Shown piece by piece: positions 8,963 to 18,191 of a stretch of DNA of 41,734 bases (positions are counted from its first letter, which is position 1; every line of letters starts with the position of its first letter). The notes under the pieces are model-generated. The model had not been told where the DNA came from. It ran no database searches and saw nothing but the letters and a program-made list of their open reading frames with translations. Source of the DNA: Campylobacter gastrosuis (GTDB lineage Bacteria > Campylobacterota > Campylobacteria > Campylobacterales > Campylobacteraceae); assembly GCF_030249845.1 (NCBI RefSeq), contig NZ_JANURM010000016.1:1-41734 (forward strand), given 5' to 3'. Made by a program: the position numbers and the translations under genes.

Positions 8963-9084
8963 TTATTTGCAAATTTTTGCGTAATTTTTTATACTATGAG
9001 TATGACAAAAACTACGTATAGTAATCCAAATTTGGGCGATTTTTTAACACTTTATTGTATTGTTGAGTAAATAATTGTCTAAAC

Positions 9085-9832
9085 TTAAAATTGCAATACT
9101 GATTTTAATTCTGGATAATTTTTATGAATTTTTCCATCCAATAAAAAACCATTTGTTTTTTTATTTCTTTTTATTCCGTCACTACCCCAAGTTCCCCACT
9201 GTTTAAAAAAGAATGCTATATTTTGTTTGTTGCATTGGTTTCTTATATTGATAGCCCATTCCTCCTTCATCGGTCTAGCATTAAAACCGCTTTCTCCACC
9301 AACTATAACCCAGTCTATGCCATCCAAATTTAGATTACCAAGATCGTTTATTAGTGGTTCACAAGATAGCCACTTTATAGTGGCATTTAAATCTCTTATT
9401 AAATCTATTCGATTTTTGACTTGGTGCGATTCTACTGTGGTTCCAAGCCATGCATTTTCAGGAATATTTTTATTTATAAAATACTCTCTCATTCTATGTG
9501 GTCGTTTAGTTAAAATTTGATATTGATGATATGGCGTTTGGACTATTGTTTCCATTATTGAGTCTAAAAAAGAAATTTCCATCTTTTCATGGAACAAGTC
9601 ACTCATAGAATTTACAAAATAAAGTGTTGGTTTTTTATTATTTTTAGGCTCATTAAGTCTTTCTTTTAGCATTTTAAATTGAAAACCATCTTTATAGTCT
9701 GCATTTCCCCATTGCTTGAAGTCTTTTAGCCATTGTTTCAGCATAGCAATTATTGCATCCGCTACTTACCTTATTGCACCCAATGGTTGGATTCCACACG
9801 GCTTCAGCCCATTCTATTTTTGTTGGTTTCAT
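9085..9832 (-). pseudogene. Three-Cys-motif Gp37/Gp68-like protein (DUF5131), frameshifted
   Basis: The true start is the ATG at 9832-9830, which overlaps the stop of the upstream TcmP gene (ATGA). From it the frame reads [42 protein letters not shown]: the hallmark IEW-WNP region and three Cys ([11 protein letters not shown]) of the phage Gp37/Gp68 family (PF07505). A one-base excess at the G4 run (plus-strand C4, 9707-9710) then shifts the frame. The rest ([54 protein letters not shown]) lies in the other frame to the TAA at 9085-9087. Corrected length is about 248 residues, which is normal. The biochemical function of the family is not established. It is nearly always paired with TcmP, as here. 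Confidence 0.85.
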
Positions 9833-10910
9833 TGTTTAAACCTTATTTGAATTTTTTCATTTTCTTCAGTTAAGTAAAATGCTTTTTCTTTGCCACCTGT
9901 TCTTTCTATTTTTTTATTTGCCTCTAGCTCTTTGAGTATTGGAGTAGTATGTTTCGTTAAAAAACCCATATCTAAACTAAAATATTTAATCTCTACATTA
10001 CTTCTGTATTCTTTTAAAAATTCTATTAAATCTTGTTTATAGTTTTCCATTTTTGAAGTAGGAGAATTTTCATCAAAAAATAAAGAGCCTTCTTGCTTGT
10101 CAAAATCATTATGTAGATTTTTATTGCCTTCTCCATTTATCGGATCAACTCTCCACGCAGCCTCTAGAAATTTTTCTTGCCCTTTTCTATGCTCTGAGAA
10201 AAATATTAATCCATTTGTATTTTTGTTATCTTTTACTAATGAAAATTGTCCTATGTAATATTTTGGATACATCTGCTTAAAATATCCAGCTACCACTTTA
10301 TGAGTTTCGTAGTTTGTCATTCCCTCAAAACTAATTTTGCCTATATCATTACCCAAAAATTTTTTAAAAGAATCCATATCTTTGAATCTTTTTATATTGG
10401 CAGATGATATAAACATTAAAATATCAGTCCCCTTGCTCATAAATTCACTAATTTTTTGTGAATGTTCAATACCATATTGATCTAAAAATATCAAATTAAA
10501 ATAAGCATTTTTATTTAGGCTATATTCAGAGATATCGCAAGACGAAAAATTAATAAAAACATTCTTATTCATTAACTTTTTATCAATATTGTTTTTTGCT
10601 ATAAAATTTTTTTTAATTTATCTATCTTATAATTTTCTTTGTCATTTAAATAAACATTGATCTTTATATTGCCATCCAACATCTTTTTAGTAAGTATATT
10701 TATAATTTTTAATGGAGATCCCTCTTTGCCATCAATATCATGCCCTGCTCCACAACATAAGTCATATATAGCAATTTCTTTATGATTATTAAATTTTTTA
10801 ATTGCTTCTAATACTATATTTAGCCATTCAAACAATAACACCTCAAATACATTTAGTTTAGTTAATGTTGCCTCATCCCATGCTTTCTTGTGTATGTCTT
10901 TTTTATCCAT
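9829..10910 (-). pseudogene. tcmP: Three-Cys-motif partner protein TcmP, frameshifted at a poly-A run
   Basis: The N-terminal fragment (10910-10599) reads KKAWDEATLTKLNVFEVLLFEWL and IYDLCCGAGHDIDGKEGSPL, where DxCxGxG resembles motif I of class I methyltransferases. The C-terminal fragment (upstream of 10572 to 9829) reads FINFSSCDISEY, LIFLDQYG, ILMFISSANIKRF and a C-terminal winged-helix-like segment. The two meet at an A8 run (plus-strand T8, 10607-10614). One more A would join them as DKLKKNFIAKNNIDKKLMNK, giving about 360 residues, the usual TcmP size. TcmP partners the three-Cys protein encoded next, whose ATG overlaps its stop. The break could be a decaying gene, a reversible slippage switch or a base-calling error. 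Confidence 0.8.
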
Positions 10911-11023
10911 AATTATTATCTCACATAAAAATCAACTTTTTTAAAAATACAAAAATATATTAGTTTTGTATTTTAGTTTGTTGCGACCTTAGGTACGGAA
11001 CTATAGCACCCATCATATTAATT

Positions 11024-11209
11024 GACCTTAAAGAGTTTGAAATTTATAACTTAGCCGATGATGAAATAAAGCTAATTTTAAGCGACAGTACAGCACGACA
11101 AATAGCTAAAATCCTATTTTCAGCCATTATGGCTTCACAGCCTTGCTTTATCGTTACCGATAAGATTTATTACAATCGTGAGTTTAGCAAAGGGGCATTG
11201 CCCCTTTAA
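11024..11209 (+). pseudogene. Remnant carrying a second copy of the R-M enzyme C-terminal tail
   Basis: The open frame reads DLKEFEIYNLADDEIKLIL, nearly the same as the end of the restriction-modification protein (KVFEIYGLNDDEIKLIL), with about 80% identity over some 50 bases. It continues without a stop through ARQIAKILFSAIMASQPCFIVTDKIYYN to TAA 11207-11209; I do not recognise that part. No upstream R-M sequence is present. The stretch 10911-11023 between the tcmP start and this remnant shows no gene. The copy suggests the TcmP module lies between two ends of a duplicated or recombined R-M locus. Confidence 0.55.
11189..11207. terminator. Hairpin between remnant and chemoreceptor gene
   Basis: The 8-bp perfect stem AAAGGGGC / GCCCCTTT with a 3-nt loop lies just after the stop of the minus-strand chemoreceptor gene and at the end of the plus-strand remnant. 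Neither side has a clean T-run directly next to the stem, so termination in one or both directions is likely but not certain. Confidence 0.5.
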
Positions 11210-13204
11210 TTAAAATTTCTTTTTTCTTACGTCAGCGACGATAGCTTTTGCCATATCATCAACTTCGGCGGTTACTTCGTTTGTGCGGTTTGCTACGCCG
11301 ACATTTGCACGAGTTAGGTTATCAATTTGAGCCACGCTTTGATTTATCATATTTATGCCGTCAGCTTGTTCTTTGATTGACTCGCTCATTTCGTTGATTG
11401 ATTGGGCTAGGACGTTGGTGTTGGCTTCTATTTCGCCAAGCGATTTTTGGGTTCTCTCGGCTAGTTTTCGCACCTCATCGGCAACGACTGCAAAGCCACG
11501 TCCGTGCTCACCAGCACGTGCAGCCTCAATGGCGGCGTTTAGTGCAAGAAGATTTGTTTGATCAGCGATATCACGTATTATCGTGATGATATTTTTTATC
11601 TCATCACTTTGGCGGATTACGTCTTGGGTTTTTTGGCTAATTGCCGACATTGAGCTTGACATTTGCTCCACTGCCGCCGCGCTTTCTTGTAGGCTGTTTG
11701 CTTGTGAATTTGCACCATCGGTTAGCTCTTTCATAGAGTCGCTTAGGATTTGCGCCTTTTGTTGCAGGATTTCGGCTTTGTCTAGGTTGTCACGGAGCAT
11801 TCCAGCTATTGCATCACCTAATACATTTGTAACCTTTTCTACCTCTCCTCTAGGATTATCTATCCTAGCTATAAAGTTTGAGCTTTTAAAGCTATCAAAT
11901 ACCTTTTGAATTTCATTTAGGTCTGAACCTACTTTAGCTTCAAGGGTATCAAGCATTTTATTAAGAACGTTTTTAAGCTCTACTAGGCTTGGGTTAGCTG
12001 GGTTCTGAGTGATTCTTGCTTTTAGATCTCCTCTACCTATTGCGTCTGCTGTTGATACAGATTGTGCTACTGCTTGTGCATCTTGTGCTGTTGAATCTTG
12101 TATCTTTTTGATATTTTCATTTACTAGGTTGCCCATTACTCCAAATTCATCTTTGGTGCTTACTTTTATAAGTGAAGGCTCTTTTACTTCATAGTTTAGG
12201 AATTTAAAGAATGAATTTAGGCCGTCTGTGATGTTAGCTAGGGGTTTAAGTGATCTTGATATTACAAATACTAGTATGGCTACTATGGCTATGATGAAGA
12301 TGATTGAGAAAAGAGCTTGGTTTTTAAATATGGCATTTAAAATTCCATCATAGTCGCTCATCGGGTTTGCTGAGCAGATTAGCCAGTTTGCTACGTCATA
12401 TTTCATACAAGCAGCGACAGCTTCTTGTCCGTTTACGTTTGTGTAGTGAAAGCTGTTATCACCATTTTTATTAAAGTTATCAATAAAGCTAGTTACTATT
12501 TCTGTCGCTTGGCTACTTGTAGATAAAATGTATTCTTTATTTGGGTGATAAAACATTTTTCTGCTATTGATATCTGTTATAATTGCAACGCTATTTTCGC
12601 TATTTTTCATCTTTTCAAGCAAAGCGCCCATATCAGAGATAACGATATCCGTTCCTGCAACACCAGCAACCTTTCCGTTTATGATGATAGGCTTAGATAT
12701 GGTTAGCGCAAATTTTCCAGCACTTGTGGTGTATGGCTCTGTAAAGATTAGACCGCCCTTTGCGACAGCTTGTCTATACCAGCCACGAGTTCTTGCGTCG
12801 TAGTTGTCTTTTTCTTTTGTAAAATTAGCAAATTCCGCGCCACCTGGTTTAAAAACAGCGTCAAAAAGCTCTCCATTATCCTCAAAACCGATGATAAATT
12901 CTACCAAATCCCCACCAAATGGGGTCATCGTCATTAGCTTATCTTTTAAAAGCTCTCTATCTTGCATAAGCCCTGGATTTTTGTTTATAAAGCTTACAAA
13001 ATTTTCAACCGCTGCTATTCTAGTTCCGATGTATTCACTAGCATAGATATGAACCGAGTGTGTGAGTGCTGACTTGGCATCTTCGGATAGCTCTATGATT
13101 GAGTTTTTATTTTGCTGATAGCTTATCGTTGCAAAAACACCAAACGATAGCGTTAATAGCACCAAAATGATAAGGGCGATTTTATTTGCGACCTTGTTTA
13201 ACAT
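11210..13204 (-). CDS. Methyl-accepting chemotaxis protein with dCache sensor (amino-acid type)
   Basis: The 664-residue chemoreceptor has TM1 at residues about 9-28, a periplasmic dCache domain (about 30-290), TM2 (about 291-313), HAMP, then a long coiled-coil signalling domain with the hairpin tip [22 protein letters not shown] that contacts CheA/CheW. The sensor contains Y135-x4-R140-x-W142-Y143, Y158 and D186. The spacing of the first five matches the known amino-acid-binding dCache motif, and the Asp is within one residue of the expected spacing, so an amino-acid ligand is likely (inference). The ribosome site AAGGAAGG lies 4 nt upstream. The promoter contains a G9 tract next to the -10 box, so expression is probably phase-variable. 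Confidence 0.93.
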   Translation of the reverse strand: MLNKVANKIALIILVLLTLSFGVFATISYQQNKNSIIELSEDAKSALTHSVHIYASEYIGTRIAAVENFVSFINKNPGLMQDRELLKDKLMTMTPFGGDLVEFIIGFEDNGELFDAVFKPGGAEFANFTKEKDNYDARTRGWYRQAVAKGGLIFTEPYTTSAGKFALTISKPIIINGKVAGVAGTDIVISDMGALLEKMKNSENSVAIITDINSRKMFYHPNKEYILSTSSQATEIVTSFIDNFNKNGDNSFHYTNVNGQEAVAACMKYDVANWLICSANPMSDYDGILNAIFKNQALFSIIFIIAIVAILVFVISRSLKPLANITDGLNSFFKFLNYEVKEPSLIKVSTKDEFGVMGNLVNENIKKIQDSTAQDAQAVAQSVSTADAIGRGDLKARITQNPANPSLVELKNVLNKMLDTLEAKVGSDLNEIQKVFDSFKSSNFIARIDNPRGEVEKVTNVLGDAIAGMLRDNLDKAEILQQKAQILSDSMKELTDGANSQANSLQESAAAVEQMSSSMSAISQKTQDVIRQSDEIKNIITIIRDIADQTNLLALNAAIEAARAGEHGRGFAVVADEVRKLAERTQKSLGEIEANTNVLAQSINEMSESIKEQADGINMINQSVAQIDNLTRANVGVANRTNEVTAEVDDMAKAIVADVRKKKF

Positions 13205-13235
13205 TTTACCTTCCTTGTATGAAATTTAAGGCGTA

Positions 13236-13250
13236 ATTATACCCCCCCCC
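13236..13250 (-). promoter_or_regulatory. Chemoreceptor promoter: G9 tract directly upstream of TATAAT
   Basis: On the minus strand a run of nine G (13250-13242) is followed immediately by a perfect TATAAT (13241-13236), with the start codon 31 nt further on and a strong ribosome site between. The tract therefore lies in the spacer upstream of the -10 box, not in the mRNA. Changes in tract length would alter spacer length and promoter strength. No clear -35 hexamer is visible, as is usual for Campylobacter sigma-70 promoters. Confidence 0.75.
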
Positions 13251-13341
13251 TATTTAAAAAATGATTAAATTTCTGTTAAATATTTTTGTGACTTTTTATG
13301 GTTTTTACGTGGGGATTGTTTTTAAAGGAGAAATTTTTAAA

Positions 13342-13575
13342 TCACTTGCAAATTTTTTGTGTGAGTTTTTGCACTATCGGTGCGATAAAAACCACGCAAG
13401 GGTAGGCTACCACGAAGGATTTTAGGTAGCCAATAAACCAAATTTGAGCGAAATTCTCAACAAAACCAAGATTAATAAACGTAAGAACGCCAGACATAAT
13501 CGCCGCCATAACGGCTGCCATAAAAAACGCAAAAACGTATCTAAAATATCTTTTGTCTATCAAATTTCGCTCCAA
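13342..13575 (-). CDS. DUF2798-type small membrane protein
   Basis: The 77-residue protein has two predicted transmembrane helices (about 10-33 and 43-66), with the family-typical spacing of a first helix rich in Ala/Met/Ser (AFFMAAVMAAIMSGVLTFINLG) and a second helix ending VAYPCVVFIAPIVQKL. This is the DUF2798 pattern; the role of the family is unknown. It follows trxB by three bases on the same strand, so it is probably the last gene of that operon. The 91 bases between its end and the chemoreceptor promoter contain no gene. Confidence 0.75.
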   Translation of the reverse strand: MERNLIDKRYFRYVFAFFMAAVMAAIMSGVLTFINLGFVENFAQIWFIGYLKSFVVAYPCVVFIAPIVQKLTQKICK

Positions 13576-13578
13576 ATT

Positions 13579-14517
13579 TTAGTGTAAATTCTCAATGTAA
13601 TTTAACGCCGAAAGTGCTGCCACAGCGCCGTCGCCAGCAGCTGAGATTACCTGCTTTGGTGCGTCTATGCGAAGGTCACCAGCCACGAAAAGTCCGCCGA
13701 TATTTGTTCGCATTTTTAAATCCACTTTAACCTGTCCATTTGCGTCAGTTTCGCACAAAAATGAGCCGTCATCTTGCCTTAAAACGTCATTATTGACATT
13801 TAGCCCCACGAATGTAAAAACGCCGGGCACCTTTAAATCCCTAACGCCGTCTTTGGTGTTTAGGCTAAGTCCGGTCAGTCCAGAGTTATCGCCATACGCT
13901 TCGTTTATGGTGGCACTCGTGATAAACTCAATTTTTTCGTTTTTGCGTGCCTTTTCTAGCGTCACGGGAGCTGCTCTAAATTCATCTCGGCGGTGGATTA
14001 GATGCACTTTTGAGCAGATGTTTGCTAGATAAATCGCCTCCTCAACAGCCGTGTCACCTCCGCCAAGCACGGCGACTTCTTTGTTTTTATAAAAAAATCC
14101 ATCGCAAGTAGCACACGTGCTAACGCCCCTGCCAAAGAATTTATCCTCACCAGTAAATCCAGCGCGTTTTGGCGTTGAGCCGGTGGCTACGATGACGGCT
14201 TTTGCGGTTTCACTCTCACCACCTTCAAGCTTAATCGTAAATGTTTTATCAGAATTTTGTGTGATTTGAACGACGCTTTTTTGGCGATGAATAAGCCCAA
14301 AATGGCTACATTGAGCCCACCAAGTGCTCATAAAGTCATATCCGCTCTCGCCCGGATTTTTTTGCCCCGGATAGTTTTCAATCTCAGAACTGCCAGTGAT
14401 TTGACCGCCCGGCTCTCCCCTTTCAAACATCACGACATTTTTAAGTCCGCCACGAGTGGCATAAAGTCCAGCGCTAAGCCCAGCAGGGCCGCCGCCAATT
14501 ATTGCTAAATCTAACAT
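13579..14517 (-). CDS. trxB: Thioredoxin-disulfide reductase
   Basis: The 312-residue FAD/NADPH flavoprotein reduces thioredoxin in the cytoplasm. The FAD-binding [13 protein letters not shown] is at residues 8-20, the redox-active pair C135-A-T-C138 lies in [10 protein letters not shown], and the NADPH fold [10 protein letters not shown] and HRRDEFRA follow. The C-terminal FAD segment GLFVAGDLR, with [14 protein letters not shown], is intact. Length matches bacterial TrxB (about 310-320). It is co-directional with a small membrane protein and trxA just upstream, an arrangement I recall from C. jejuni (Cj0146c/Cj0147c). Confidence 0.97.
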   Translation of the reverse strand: MLDLAIIGGGPAGLSAGLYATRGGLKNVVMFERGEPGGQITGSSEIENYPGQKNPGESGYDFMSTWWAQCSHFGLIHRQKSVVQITQNSDKTFTIKLEGGESETAKAVIVATGSTPKRAGFTGEDKFFGRGVSTCATCDGFFYKNKEVAVLGGGDTAVEEAIYLANICSKVHLIHRRDEFRAAPVTLEKARKNEKIEFITSATINEAYGDNSGLTGLSLNTKDGVRDLKVPGVFTFVGLNVNNDVLRQDDGSFLCETDANGQVKVDLKMRTNIGGLFVAGDLRIDAPKQVISAAGDGAVAALSALNYIENLH

Positions 14518-14520
14518 TTT

Positions 14521-14970
14521 TTATCCTTTAAATATTTTTGAGTCTTGTTTGTAAATTTTGCCCTTTTGGTGCAAAATTTCAACGCTACTTGGTAGCTCTT
14601 TGATATTTAGCGTCCAAAGTAGCTTTAAAATGGTGTTTATATCGGCACTTACATAGTTTAGCGTGGCGTTGCTATCAAGGCGTTTTTGCGCAAAATCAAC
14701 GGCGATGACGCTTAAATTTTTACCATTTTTAGGCAAAATTTCAGATAGTTTTGTGCCGTTTGAGCTAAATAAAACGAGCAGATAACGCTCATCTTGTGGC
14801 ACGAAAATTTCGCTTTTTTGGTAAAAAATTAGTTGCGAGAAGTCTATGAATTTATATTGCGAAAAGCGGTAATTATTGTAAGCAAAGACCACAGCTATCA
14901 TAGCGGCTCCAAAGAACGAGCCAAAAATGTAAGTTAGAGGGAGCAGACTCCCTCTATTTCTTGCCTTCAT
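14521..14970 (-). CDS. Hypothetical membrane-anchored protein between trxA and trxB
   Basis: The 149-residue protein has one N-terminal membrane segment (residues about 12-31, LTYIFGSFFGAAMIAVVFAY) and a soluble domain that would face the periplasm. The soluble part has alternating beta-like segments (RYLLVLFSSNG, LSVIAVDFAQ) and ends in LPSSVEILHQKGKIYKQ. This loosely recalls a thioredoxin-like fold, but there is no CxxC, so I do not assign a redox role. Its start overlaps the trxA stop by one base (TAATG), and trxB begins three bases after its end, so the three genes should be co-transcribed. Confidence 0.7.
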   Translation of the reverse strand: MKARNRGSLLPLTYIFGSFFGAAMIAVVFAYNNYRFSQYKFIDFSQLIFYQKSEIFVPQDERYLLVLFSSNGTKLSEILPKNGKNLSVIAVDFAQKRLDSNATLNYVSADINTILKLLWTLNIKELPSSVEILHQKGKIYKQDSKIFKG

Positions 14971-15284
14971 TAAAGAAGTGAATTAAGCTTGTCCGCTAGG
15001 GCTTGTTTTGACTGAGCACCGACCATTTGCTCTACGACTTCGCCATTTTTGAAAAATAAAATCGTAGGGATTGAGCGGATACCAAACTCAACGGCCAAAT
15101 CTTGCACCTCATCTGTATTTACCTTGCAAACCTTTGCTTTGCCCTCAAAATCAGCCGCTAGCTCATCAATAACTGGGGCTAGCATTCGGCAAGGTCCGCA
15201 CCAAGGCGCCCAAAAATCAACTAGGGCAACGCCCTCTTTTGCGATGTCAAAATTCTCTGACGTAAGTTCAATGTATTTTCCCAT
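14970..15284 (-). CDS. trxA: Thioredoxin
   Basis: The 104-residue cytoplasmic thioredoxin carries the active site W28-C29-G-P-C32 and the cis-Pro loop RSIPTILFF. The start is taken as the ATG at 15284-15282 (MGKYIELTSENF). It has an excellent AAGGAG ribosome site five bases upstream and gives the family length; an in-frame ATG 13 codons earlier lacks such a site. A TATAAT at 15320-15315 is placed to drive the trxA, membrane protein, trxB operon. TrxB is its expected reductase. Confidence 0.97.
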   Translation of the reverse strand: MGKYIELTSENFDIAKEGVALVDFWAPWCGPCRMLAPVIDELAADFEGKAKVCKVNTDEVQDLAVEFGIRSIPTILFFKNGEVVEQMVGAQSKQALADKLNSLL

Positions 15285-15314
15285 TTTTTCTCCTTTGTTT
15301 AAATTAAAGTTCGC

Positions 15315-15320
15315 ATTATA
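15315..15320 (-). promoter_or_regulatory. -10 box of the trxA operon
   Basis: A perfect TATAAT preceded by TG lies 30 bases upstream of the trxA ATG, in the gap between yraN and trxA. AT-rich sequence continues upstream, and no -35 box is evident. It fits the Campylobacter sigma-70 pattern. Confidence 0.6.
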
Positions 15321-15356
15321 CATTAAAATTTTTAAATTTTATCTAAATAATAATTT

Positions 15357-15707
15357 TTATAAACTAATATTTCTTATCAGCTCAAAATTTTCTTTATTAA
15401 TAACTAAAAATGCCACCTCAAAATCGTGATTTAGACCATTTTTTAAGATATAAAAATCTATCGTTTTTAAAATTTTCTCATATTTTTTGGGCGTTAAACG
15501 CAAAATCGCATCATAATTGCCACTTGTTGCCTTAACCTCAATAAAGCACAAAATCCCACTTTTATCAAGGGCAATGATATCAATCTCGCCAAATTTTGAG
15601 TAAAAATTTCGCTCTAAAATTTTAAAGCCAAGCTCGTTTAAATACGCACAAGCAACATCTTCGCTACTTTTGCCAAAAAGATACGAGGCTAATCCGCTAA
15701 TCTTCAA
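15357..15707 (-). CDS. YraN family (UPF0102) nuclease-fold protein
   Basis: The 116-residue protein has the YraN pattern: G-x2-SEDVACAYLNELGFKILERNF near the N terminus, then the PD-(D/E)xK core GEIDIIALD followed by LCFIEVKAT (D and ExK). This is an endonuclease-like fold; the cellular role is not established, though links to Holliday-junction or DNA processing have been proposed for the family. The start overlaps the end of hom by 11 bases, so it is translated from the same transcript. Confidence 0.9.
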   Translation of the reverse strand: MKISGLASYLFGKSSEDVACAYLNELGFKILERNFYSKFGEIDIIALDKSGILCFIEVKATSGNYDAILRLTPKKYEKILKTIDFYILKNGLNHDFEVAFLVINKENFELIRNISL

Positions 15708-16962
15708 TCCTTAACATAAATGGCTCTTCTTTGATAAAATCCTGCGTTTTTAGCAGGTTTATCACTCTTTTAACGTCCGCTTCACGGCTTAAATGCGTGG
15801 TAAAAAATAGCGTGGCTGGTTCGTTTTGCTCTAAATTTTGGCGTGGTTTTTGCAAAAAGCTATCAATTGAGAGAGAATTTTCGCTCATTAAATTTGTGAT
15901 TTTTGCCAAAACGCCAAGCCTGTCATCAACGCTTAGCCGTAAATAATACTTCGTTTTTATCTCATCGCTGTTTAAAAGCGTGAGCGGTTTTAGTGGCGAT
16001 TTGTAGCCTAGCATTGGCGGATTTACGCCGCGAGCTATGTCTATTAGATCGCTTATGACCGCACTTGCCGTTGCAGCACCGCCAGCACCAGCACCATAAA
16101 ACATCGTCTCGCCCACGGCGTCGCCCTTAACGCTAATGGCATTCATCACGCCATCAACCTTAGCTATCATCTTATCCTTTGGCACGAGCGTTGGATGAAC
16201 TCTTAATTCAACCGAATTTTCGCCCCTTTTTGCAATGCCAAGAAGTTTTATGGTGTAGTCAAAGTCGTTTGCAAAAAATATGTCAGCCTTGTTTATTCTA
16301 TCAATGCCTTCAATTAAAATTTGCTCTGGTTTTAAATTTACGCCATAAGCGATACTTGCTAGAATTAAAAGCTTGTGAGCGGCGTCAAATCCGCCAATAT
16401 CAAAGGTCGGGTCAGCCTCGGCATAGCCTAGCTCTTGTGCCTTTTTTAGGGCGTCAGAAAAACTAGCACCACCTCTCATCATTGAGGTTAAAATGTAGTT
16501 GCTAGTGCCATTCATTATGCCCTCAATGCCAAAGATATGGTTTGCACTAAGCCCTTCACGTAGGGTTTTTATGATAGGTATCCCACCAGCCACGCTTGCT
16601 TCAAAGCCAAAAGGCGTGGTGCTTGCTATCTTTTCAAGCTCGTAGCGATGATAGGCTAGGAGGGCTTTGTTTGCCGTTACGATCGCTTTTTTGCGTTTTA
16701 AAATTTCGCTTACGACCCTGTAAGGTTCATCAACACCGCCCATAAGCTCAATAAAAACATCAATGTCATCGCGTGCTAAAACGGCGTCAATGTCCGTTGT
16801 AAGCGGTATGCTAACGTCCCTTTTTTTGTCTAAATTTCTAACCACGCCGATGACTGGGCGTATCTCTTTACCGCTTCTTGCCTTGATAAGCTCGGCATTT
16901 TGCACCAAAATTTTAGCGACCTGCTCGCCAACTACTCCGACACCTAAAATTGCTACGTTCAT
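15697..16962 (-). CDS. hom: Homoserine dehydrogenase
   Basis: The 421-residue enzyme reduces aspartate semialdehyde to homoserine, leading to threonine and methionine. The N-terminal NAD(P) fold is ILGVGVVGEQVA (residues 5-16), the catalytic core includes GGVDEPYRVV and IVTANKALLAYH, the family signature region is GYAEADPTFDIGGFDAAHKLLILA, and a C-terminal ACT domain (about 345-421, YYLRLSVDDRLGVLAKI) provides allosteric control. It lies 20 bases after the aminotransferase gene on the same strand. The yraN start is inside its 3' end. Confidence 0.96.
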   Translation of the reverse strand: MNVAILGVGVVGEQVAKILVQNAELIKARSGKEIRPVIGVVRNLDKKRDVSIPLTTDIDAVLARDDIDVFIELMGGVDEPYRVVSEILKRKKAIVTANKALLAYHRYELEKIASTTPFGFEASVAGGIPIIKTLREGLSANHIFGIEGIMNGTSNYILTSMMRGGASFSDALKKAQELGYAEADPTFDIGGFDAAHKLLILASIAYGVNLKPEQILIEGIDRINKADIFFANDFDYTIKLLGIAKRGENSVELRVHPTLVPKDKMIAKVDGVMNAISVKGDAVGETMFYGAGAGGAATASAVISDLIDIARGVNPPMLGYKSPLKPLTLLNSDEIKTKYYLRLSVDDRLGVLAKITNLMSENSLSIDSFLQKPRQNLEQNEPATLFFTTHLSREADVKRVINLLKTQDFIKEEPFMLRIED

Positions 16963-16982
16963 TAAAACTCTTTTTGCTAAAT

Positions 16983-18188
16983 TTATATCTCTTTTAGATA
17001 TTTTTTTATGTTTCTTGCTGCTTGGCGTATGCGGTTTTCATTCTCAATTAACGCAATACGCACGTGGCTATCGCCAGCCTCGCCAAAGCCAATGCCCGGG
17101 CTAACAGCAACATTTGCCTTTGTTAAAAGCTGTTTTGAAAATTCCAAACTCCCCATACCAGCCGCCTCTTTTGGTAGTTTTGCCCAGACAAACATACTCG
17201 CATTTGGCTTAACTATATCCCAACCAGCACCGCTAAATGCGTCAATTAGCACATCTCGGCGTTTTTCGTAAGTTTGGCGTATCTCTTCAACGCAGTTTTG
17301 CTCGCTATCAAGTGCGATTGTTGAGGCGACTTGAATTGGGGTAAACATACCATAATCAAACCACGATTTTATCTTTTTAAGTGCGGCAACTAGGCGTTTA
17401 TTACCGCACACAAAGCCGACACGCCAGCCTGCCATATTGTAGCTTTTTGAAAGCGTGTAGCACTCAACGGCGACATCTTTTGCACCTTCAACCTCAAAAA
17501 TGCTTGGCGTTTTATAGCCATCAAAGGTAAGCTCAGCATAAGCAATATCTGAGATAATGTAAAATCGCTCCTTTTTTGAAAGGGCGACCAAACGCTCATA
17601 AAAGCTCTTTTGGATTGTAACGGTGGTTGGGTTGTGTGGGAAATTTACGACAACAAATTTTGGCTTTGGCGAGCAGTATTTAAATGTATTAATCAAATCA
17701 TCAAAGAAGCGATTCTCATCAAGCTCATATTTTTCATTATAAACAAGGGGCATTTTTGCGACATTACCGCCAGAGATTAAAAACGCCTGTGTGTGTATTG
17801 GATAGGCTGGGTCTGGCACGACAGCGACATCGCCGTGGTTTGTGATAGCTTGGACTAAATGCACAAAGCCCTCTTTTGAGCCCATTACAGCGACTGCTTC
17901 GGTTTCTGGGTCTAAATTTACATCGTATTTTCTCTTATACCAGTTGCAAATTGCAAGGCGAAGCTTGTAAATTCCAGCACTGACTGAATATCCGTGCGTC
18001 TTGTCCTTTGCGATACTTTCACAGAGCTTATCAACTATATGCTGTGGGGTTTTGCCGTCTGGATTACCCATTGAAAAGTCAATTATGTCATCGCCGTTTC
18101 TACGAGCTGCCATTTTTATGGCATTTACTTCGGCAAAAACGTAATTTGGCAAACGCTCAATTGTGTTAAAACGAATCTCATCAAACAT
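16983..18188 (-). CDS. Fold-type I aminotransferase (aspartate/alanine/DAP-like)
   Basis: The 401-residue PLP enzyme contains FSMGNPDGKTP near the N terminus, the cofactor-ring region MGSKEGFVHLVQ, NFPHNPTTV (the conserved Asn), SDIAYAELTFDGY (conserved Asp/Tyr), the PLP-lysine motif TLSKSYNMAGWRVGF, and the C-terminal substrate-carboxylate Arg in SHVRIAL. This is the AlaC/AspC-like subgroup found upstream of hom in Campylobacter (Cj0150c). The exact amino donor cannot be fixed from the sequence. The start has an AAGGAG-like ribosome site, and it begins three bases after the periplasmic protein gene ends. Confidence 0.92.
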   Translation of the reverse strand: MFDEIRFNTIERLPNYVFAEVNAIKMAARRNGDDIIDFSMGNPDGKTPQHIVDKLCESIAKDKTHGYSVSAGIYKLRLAICNWYKRKYDVNLDPETEAVAVMGSKEGFVHLVQAITNHGDVAVVPDPAYPIHTQAFLISGGNVAKMPLVYNEKYELDENRFFDDLINTFKYCSPKPKFVVVNFPHNPTTVTIQKSFYERLVALSKKERFYIISDIAYAELTFDGYKTPSIFEVEGAKDVAVECYTLSKSYNMAGWRVGFVCGNKRLVAALKKIKSWFDYGMFTPIQVASTIALDSEQNCVEEIRQTYEKRRDVLIDAFSGAGWDIVKPNASMFVWAKLPKEAAGMGSLEFSKQLLTKANVAVSPGIGFGEAGDSHVRIALIENENRIRQAARNIKKYLKEI

Positions 18189-18191
18189 ATT

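Noticed and set aside
8963..9084. Regulatory or RNA element between the R-M gene and the three-Cys gene
   Set aside because: Only weak short inverted repeats were seen in this convergent gap; nothing supportable.
9707..9710. Programmed frameshift in the three-Cys protein gene
   Set aside because: Only a short G4 run, with no slippery heptamer or downstream structure; a simple indel explains it better.
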